Positions 62,101 through 64,000 of a stretch of 64,000 bases of DNA are shown piece by piece (position 1 is the stretch's first letter; each line of letters starts with the position of its first letter). The DNA lies in NCBI GenBank assembly GCA_026706385.1, contig JAPOYV010000110.1, forward strand, positions 1 to 64,000, written 5' to 3'. This DNA comes from Gammaproteobacteria bacterium. Lineage in GTDB: Bacteria; Pseudomonadota; Gammaproteobacteria; Pseudomonadales; Azotimanducaceae. Under the pieces are notes generated by a model. The model was not told where the DNA came from, searched no databases, and worked only from the letters and a program-made list of their open reading frames with translations. The translations under genes were made by a program, and so were the position numbers.

Positions 62101-63752
62101 TCGAAGCGAACCTGAACGCGGGCGAATGCCGCCCCCAGCCGACCGAGCGCACCGCTCATGTGTGCGGCCACGACCAGGCATGTCACGCCGGCCGTCAGGC
62201 CGATCGCATCGCCCGGACTCGCCGCCAGCACGATCACGGCGAGCACGGCGACGGCCAGCAGCGCGATGCCGAACTCGCCGAGCGGCATCGCGTCCGATCG
62301 ATGCCCCAGGTGCAGCGGCAGGATCACGTGGCACTCGATCAGCGAAAACGCAAGACAGCAGATCACCGGCGCCGCCACCGCCGCCATGAACTGGCCGGCG
62401 ACGCCGGTCAGGAAAAGCATGGGGATGAACGCGGCCACGGTCGTCAAGACCCCGAACGTGACAGGCACGAATACGCGCCGGGCACCCTCGATGGCCCCGG
62501 CCAGTTGGCCCGCTCCTTCGCGCTGCGCAACATACGCGGACTCCCCGACGACGACCGCGTCGTCGACCAGAAGCCCGAGGACCAGTATGAAACCGATCAA
62601 CGAAATCGCGTCGATCGAGACACCGAAGCAGAAGAGCAGGAAGACGGCACCGAGCAGCGCGATCGGGATGCCTGCCGCAACCCACAGCGCCAAGTGCGGC
62701 CGCAGGAACAGCGCGAGTACCACGAGCACCAGCAACAATCCCTGCAGGCCGCTGTCGATCAACGTCTCCAGACGGTCCACGAGCAACGACGACTGGTCGT
62801 TCCACACCGTGAGTTCGACGTCTTCCGGGTATTTGGCCGTGGACTCGGCCACATAGCGCCTGACTTCGGCCGAGATCTCCCGCAGATCCTGGCTTCCCAC
62901 TTGGGAGACGCGTATCAGCGCCGCCGGTCGCCCATCGAACCGAAACTCCTGTCCCGTGTCCGCGAAGCCGTCGACGACGCGCGCAACGTCCTCCAGAAGC
63001 ACGCGCGTGCCGTCCTCGCGCGTGGTCACCTCGATCCGGCCGAATTCCTCCCCGCGATCCGCTTGCCCGTGGGTTCGCAGGAGCAGCTCGCCTCGCTCGG
63101 TCTTGATGGCACCACCCGGGAGGTCGACGGAGTTGCCGCGAATGGCACCCGCGACCTGGTCGAACGTGAGTTGGTTCCGCTGCAGCGACGCTTCGGAGAC
63201 TTCGATGGAAATCTCGTAGGGGCGGACGTTGGCGACGGACGCCCGCGTAACCGCCGGCAGGGATAGAAGGTCGTCGCGCACACGGCGCGCAAGCTCCTTC
63301 AGCGCCCTCTCGTCCGTCGGACCCGTGACGGCCACCTCGATCACGACATCGCTCGAGGACAGGAGCCTCACCACAGGCGTTTCCGTCTCCTTGGGCAAGG
63401 TGTCGATCGCGTTGACCTGGTTCTGGACGTCGGCCAGCACGGCGGCCCGGTCGGCATCGAAAAGCAAGGCGACCGCAACCCGGCACCGCCCCTCCTCTGC
63501 GGTGGACCGGATGCGGTCGATGCCCTCGATGCCCTCGAGCTTCTCGTCGACGCGCGCGCAAACGGCCGACTCGACCTCCTCGGGCGCGGCGCCGAGGTAC
63601 GGAACGACGATGCTGATGATCGGCACGTCGAGGTCCGGCCAGATCTGCACCGAGATCCGTGCGAACGACGCGATGCCTGCGAAAAGCAAGAACGCCACCA
63701 GCAGATTGGTCGCCACGGGATTCGTGGCGAACCAGGAGACCAGGCGCTTCAC
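59190..63752 (-). CDS. RND efflux permease fused to a degenerate GlnE-like adenylyltransferase domain
   Basis: A 1,520-residue protein; ordinary RND permeases have about 1,040. Residues 1-1080 are a complete inner-membrane HAE1/AcrB-type pump with two six-helix repeats and two porter loops. The proton-relay pair Asp397-Asp398 is in GLLVDDAVVVGE. Residues 1090-1520 match the C-terminal half of glutamine-synthetase adenylyltransferase (GlnE): QWLARYPFLQDSL, GGVLYKPSP, SLQAFEEHF, LVHARVVVADGDL and PGGLSDIELLVEHLRL (1391-1406). The catalytic SDxD is replaced by SLRI (1255-1258), so the domain is probably a binding or signalling module. The GTG start overlaps the adaptor stop by four bases. The adaptor gene lies upstream on the same strand. 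Confidence 0.85.
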   Translation of the reverse strand: MKRLVSWFATNPVATNLLVAFLLFAGIASFARISVQIWPDLDVPIISIVVPYLGAAPEEVESAVCARVDEKLEGIEGIDRIRSTAEEGRCRVAVALLFDADRAAVLADVQNQVNAIDTLPKETETPVVRLLSSSDVVIEVAVTGPTDERALKELARRVRDDLLSLPAVTRASVANVRPYEISIEVSEASLQRNQLTFDQVAGAIRGNSVDLPGGAIKTERGELLLRTHGQADRGEEFGRIEVTTREDGTRVLLEDVARVVDGFADTGQEFRFDGRPAALIRVSQVGSQDLREISAEVRRYVAESTAKYPEDVELTVWNDQSSLLVDRLETLIDSGLQGLLLVLVVLALFLRPHLALWVAAGIPIALLGAVFLLFCFGVSIDAISLIGFILVLGLLVDDAVVVGESAYVAQREGAGQLAGAIEGARRVFVPVTFGVLTTVAAFIPMLFLTGVAGQFMAAVAAPVICCLAFSLIECHVILPLHLGHRSDAMPLGEFGIALLAVAVLAVIVLAASPGDAIGLTAGVTCLVVAAHMSGALGRLGAAFARVQVRFERGLETFIQGTFRRLVRQALDKRALTVTSGVVAFGLAVATVVGGHLPFSFLISDQGDRIVARLTMPFGAPRHDTDQALVRLAAAARGLQAELAREYGAPVIVHIAESHGSHLPGGSGDAPTGSHLGEIYLQLSPSEERDVATVEVADAWRTAVGSIEGAEELVFVTDFRQTAPDIDIRLFGNSVDGLAAASAAVEAELVSYPGVREVSVSFMEGKEELSLSLTDTGAALGLTLADVGRQVRQAFYGEEAQRVQRGEDDLRVMVRYPADARRSLESLQSLHVRTPAGTYVPFRTVAEAEWGRGTQLIERVDGVRSINVTGKVDLDQTSGNAVLAAMGPFLDATVSASPGLGYEIESNRAVRETVASAAPLFLAALGAIYALLAIPLRSYHQPLIVMAVLPFCFVGAVLGHLVTMIAGIVLGFSMPSAFGLLAAAGVAINASLVLLHGVQRFRADGDDVEAALENAAASRCRPILITTVTSFVGLMPLMLTRSPSAAPMVPMVVSLAFGVVVSSVAALVFVPALWLVLHRIGIGTQRTATSLGDLVGRAPRVAQWLARYPFLQDSLQSREFTDLLIEDEEGLDPETARIARTGLVRLYYRREFDRQAMAEQLSAIAEKAPSTDGLVVEIRNWAQQRAFQLGAHMLRGAVEPLEAARPFSDILDTCLVQALAAVRRDCAAEHGPIGDGRVALVALDAHGRREFAIGGSLRILLVYDCIEATPSSVDAQAWHTSLLQRFVRVFGELSPGGVLYKPSPPWQGEGDSNAAYSLQAFEEHFAARPSTADLRTLVHARVVVADGDLGERFEAVRQAVLGHERQFGAVSEALSALRPEQGEGPWDVVGAPGGLSDIELLVEHLRLVAAAASAVPVTSADGLVATLEAGAQNDLIDATVAAELAGATRLWQNFDGFMRMASVEQDPDLLSPEQQSALAQACDGVALADLALSLAETRERSAEHIDTWFSARVRRAEVGAD

Positions 63753-64000
63753 GGCGCTGCTTCCGGTGCGCCCCCGTTGCCCCCCGCGCGGACGCGCAAA
63801 CCATCGACCGCGCCGGGCAGCCGCGTCAGGGACACCCGTTCGCCGCTCTGCAAACCCTGAACGAAGGCCTCCTCGCCGAGCAGGCGCAACACGTCCACCT
63901 GCCGTACGGCGAGCCGACCGTCTGCGTCGATGACATGCACCTGCCTGTCCGACTGAAGCGCTGCACGCGGGACCACCACCGCGTCCCCGACCTCGCGGCC
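63749..64000 (-). CDS. RND periplasmic adaptor (membrane-fusion protein), cut by window end
   Basis: Only the C-terminal 83 residues are visible. DAVVVPRAAL, QVHVIDADGRLAVRQVDVL and GLQSGERVSLTRLPGAVDG are typical of the barrel and membrane-proximal regions of HlyD/AcrA-type adaptors that connect the permease to the outer-membrane channel. The C-terminus is glycine-rich. The permease is translated from an overlapping start, so the pump is one operon. Confidence 0.85.
   Translation of the reverse strand, partial: GREVGDAVVVPRAALQSDRQVHVIDADGRLAVRQVDVLRLLGEEAFVQGLQSGERVSLTRLPGAVDGLRVRAGGNGGAPEAAP

Noticed and set aside
61968-63266. A plus-strand frame opposite the RND permease
   Set aside because: It has repetitive charged sequence and no motif, while the minus strand encodes a full permease.

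Overview
The window is high-GC (roughly two thirds G+C), densely coded bacterial DNA with mixed strands and intergenic gaps almost all under 200 bp. Several features suggest a Gram-negative, probably Pseudomonadota, heterotroph: an RND efflux permease with its membrane-fusion partner, an AlgI/AlgX-type acetylation module, a YejA-like periplasmic binding protein, Tat-like and Sec signal peptides, and a GlnE-like domain. The gene mix (crotonases, acyl-CoA dehydrogenase, CaiB-type CoA-transferase, flavin monooxygenases, many amidohydrolases, two phytanoyl-CoA dioxygenases, a TauD-type dioxygenase, a sulfatase remnant and several toxin-antitoxin modules) resembles marine or host-associated uncultured lineages. 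I cannot name the taxon.

Layout. 1-6,040: Uma2 nuclease (cut by the window edge), CurA-like reductase, FMN hydroxy-acid oxidase, a large M16 peptidase lipoprotein and a decayed antitoxin. 6,070-8,900: an acyl-CoA block (crotonase facing an acyl-CoA dehydrogenase/crotonase pair). 8,900-14,050: a protein with two tandem ClpA-type N-domains but no ATPase, a GH32 enzyme fused to an NTF2-like domain, a DUF1801 protein and a frameshifted Fic gene. 14,250-17,060: duplicated carboxymuconolactone-decarboxylase-like protein, esterase, sulfatase remnant and an AbrB/Doc module. 17,130-23,730: TauD-type dioxygenase, Sel1-like protein, amidohydrolase facing a luciferase-like monooxygenase and a double CaiB CoA-transferase, and a small CCDC90-like membrane protein. 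23,760-30,780: a two-gene ABC exporter, an amine oxidase with a Tat-like leader, and an AAA/PD-(D/E)XK protein. 30,830-36,500: a probable five-gene operon with two duplicated beta-propellers, a LamG protein, an MBOAT acyltransferase and an AlgX/AlgJ-like SGNH protein, likely for O-acetylation of a surface or exported polysaccharide. 36,600-43,000: two overlapping GFA genes, D-aminoacylase-type hydrolase, small membrane protein, PhyH dioxygenase, mutarotase and serine hydrolase. 43,020-50,240: tRNA-Arg(CCG), Spy-like protein, VapBC, amidohydrolase, serine hydrolase, pyruvate phosphate dikinase and a glutathione transferase. 50,340-64,000: second D-aminoacylase-type hydrolase, PQQ dehydrogenase, YejA-like protein, PhyH, LLM monooxygenase, feruloyl-esterase-like enzyme, and an RND pump whose permease carries a C-terminal GlnE-like domain.

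The two most unusual objects are the RND permease-GlnE fusion (59,190-63,752) and the ATPase-less tandem Clp-N protein (8,904-11,015). A recurring -10-like hexamer (TAYGCT, TATGAT and close variants) sits about 25-60 bases before many starts and is annotated where seen. Four toxin-antitoxin or Fic/Doc loci, two of them broken, and a sulfatase tail indicate gene decay. Apart from the tRNA I see no RNA gene, no CRISPR array and no intact transposase.
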